Assembly: GCA_003214055.1 (NCBI GenBank)
Contig: QCMD01000001.1
Span: 124,001 to 188,000 of the forward strand
Direction of reading: 5' to 3'
Source: Prochlorococcus sp. AG-418-K17
GTDB lineage: Bacteria > Cyanobacteriota > Cyanobacteriia > PCC-6307 > Cyanobiaceae
Length of the DNA stretch: 64,000 bases
The translations under genes were made by a program, and so were the position numbers. This document shows positions 63,905-64,000 of this stretch, one piece after another. The notes under the pieces are model-generated. The model saw only the letters and a program-made list of their open reading frames with translations, was not told the origin of the DNA and ran no database searches. Position 1 is the first letter of the stretch. Every line of letters begins with the position of its first letter.

Positions 63905-64000
63905 TTACTTCTTTTTTACTAAAAGAGGTTCTCTAGCCTTTTCAATTAACTCTTGGTCTACTGGTAAACCTGTTGAAATATCTTGATTCATTACATCTCT
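63905..64000 (-). CDS. ndhG: NAD(P)H-quinone oxidoreductase subunit 6, C-terminal fragment
   Basis: [31 protein letters not shown] directly upstream of ndhE. Confidence 0.6.
   Translation of the reverse strand, partial: RDVMNQDISTGLPVDQELIEKAREPLLVKKK

Overview
This 64 kb AT-rich window looks like a high-light Prochlorococcus-type picocyanobacterial chromosome. The family assignment is inferred from gene content, not from a search. It is mostly densely packed core genes: nadB, rimO, aroK, hemD, zds/crtQ, cysK, rpaA, holB, tmk, ycf3, radA, rpaB, plsX-fabH-fabD, crtB, pds, ndhM/O/F/D/E/G, scpA, metF and NAD kinase. The main accessory feature is a ~4.8 kb island at the 3' end of a tRNA-Asn gene (about 29065-33903). 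It is bounded by 26-bp direct repeats of the tRNA 3' end and has no recognisable integrase. Near both ends it carries 10-bp repeats with about 11-bp spacing that resemble integrase arm sites. It encodes two tightly coupled operons of small secreted, lipoprotein or membrane proteins, each behind the same duplicated hairpin leader, plus a six-module zinc-ribbon protein with a GIY-YIG-like C-terminus. A second notable signal is a pair of G9 homopolymers that each break a conserved gene (nadB and a copper-type P-type ATPase). In both cases a G8 tract would restore the frame. Other observations: a structured ncRNA candidate carrying GGAAACA just outside the island, an 11-residue-repeat N-terminal extension on PlsX, several unlisted microproteins, and palindromic operator candidates. 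No CRISPR array or rRNA was seen.
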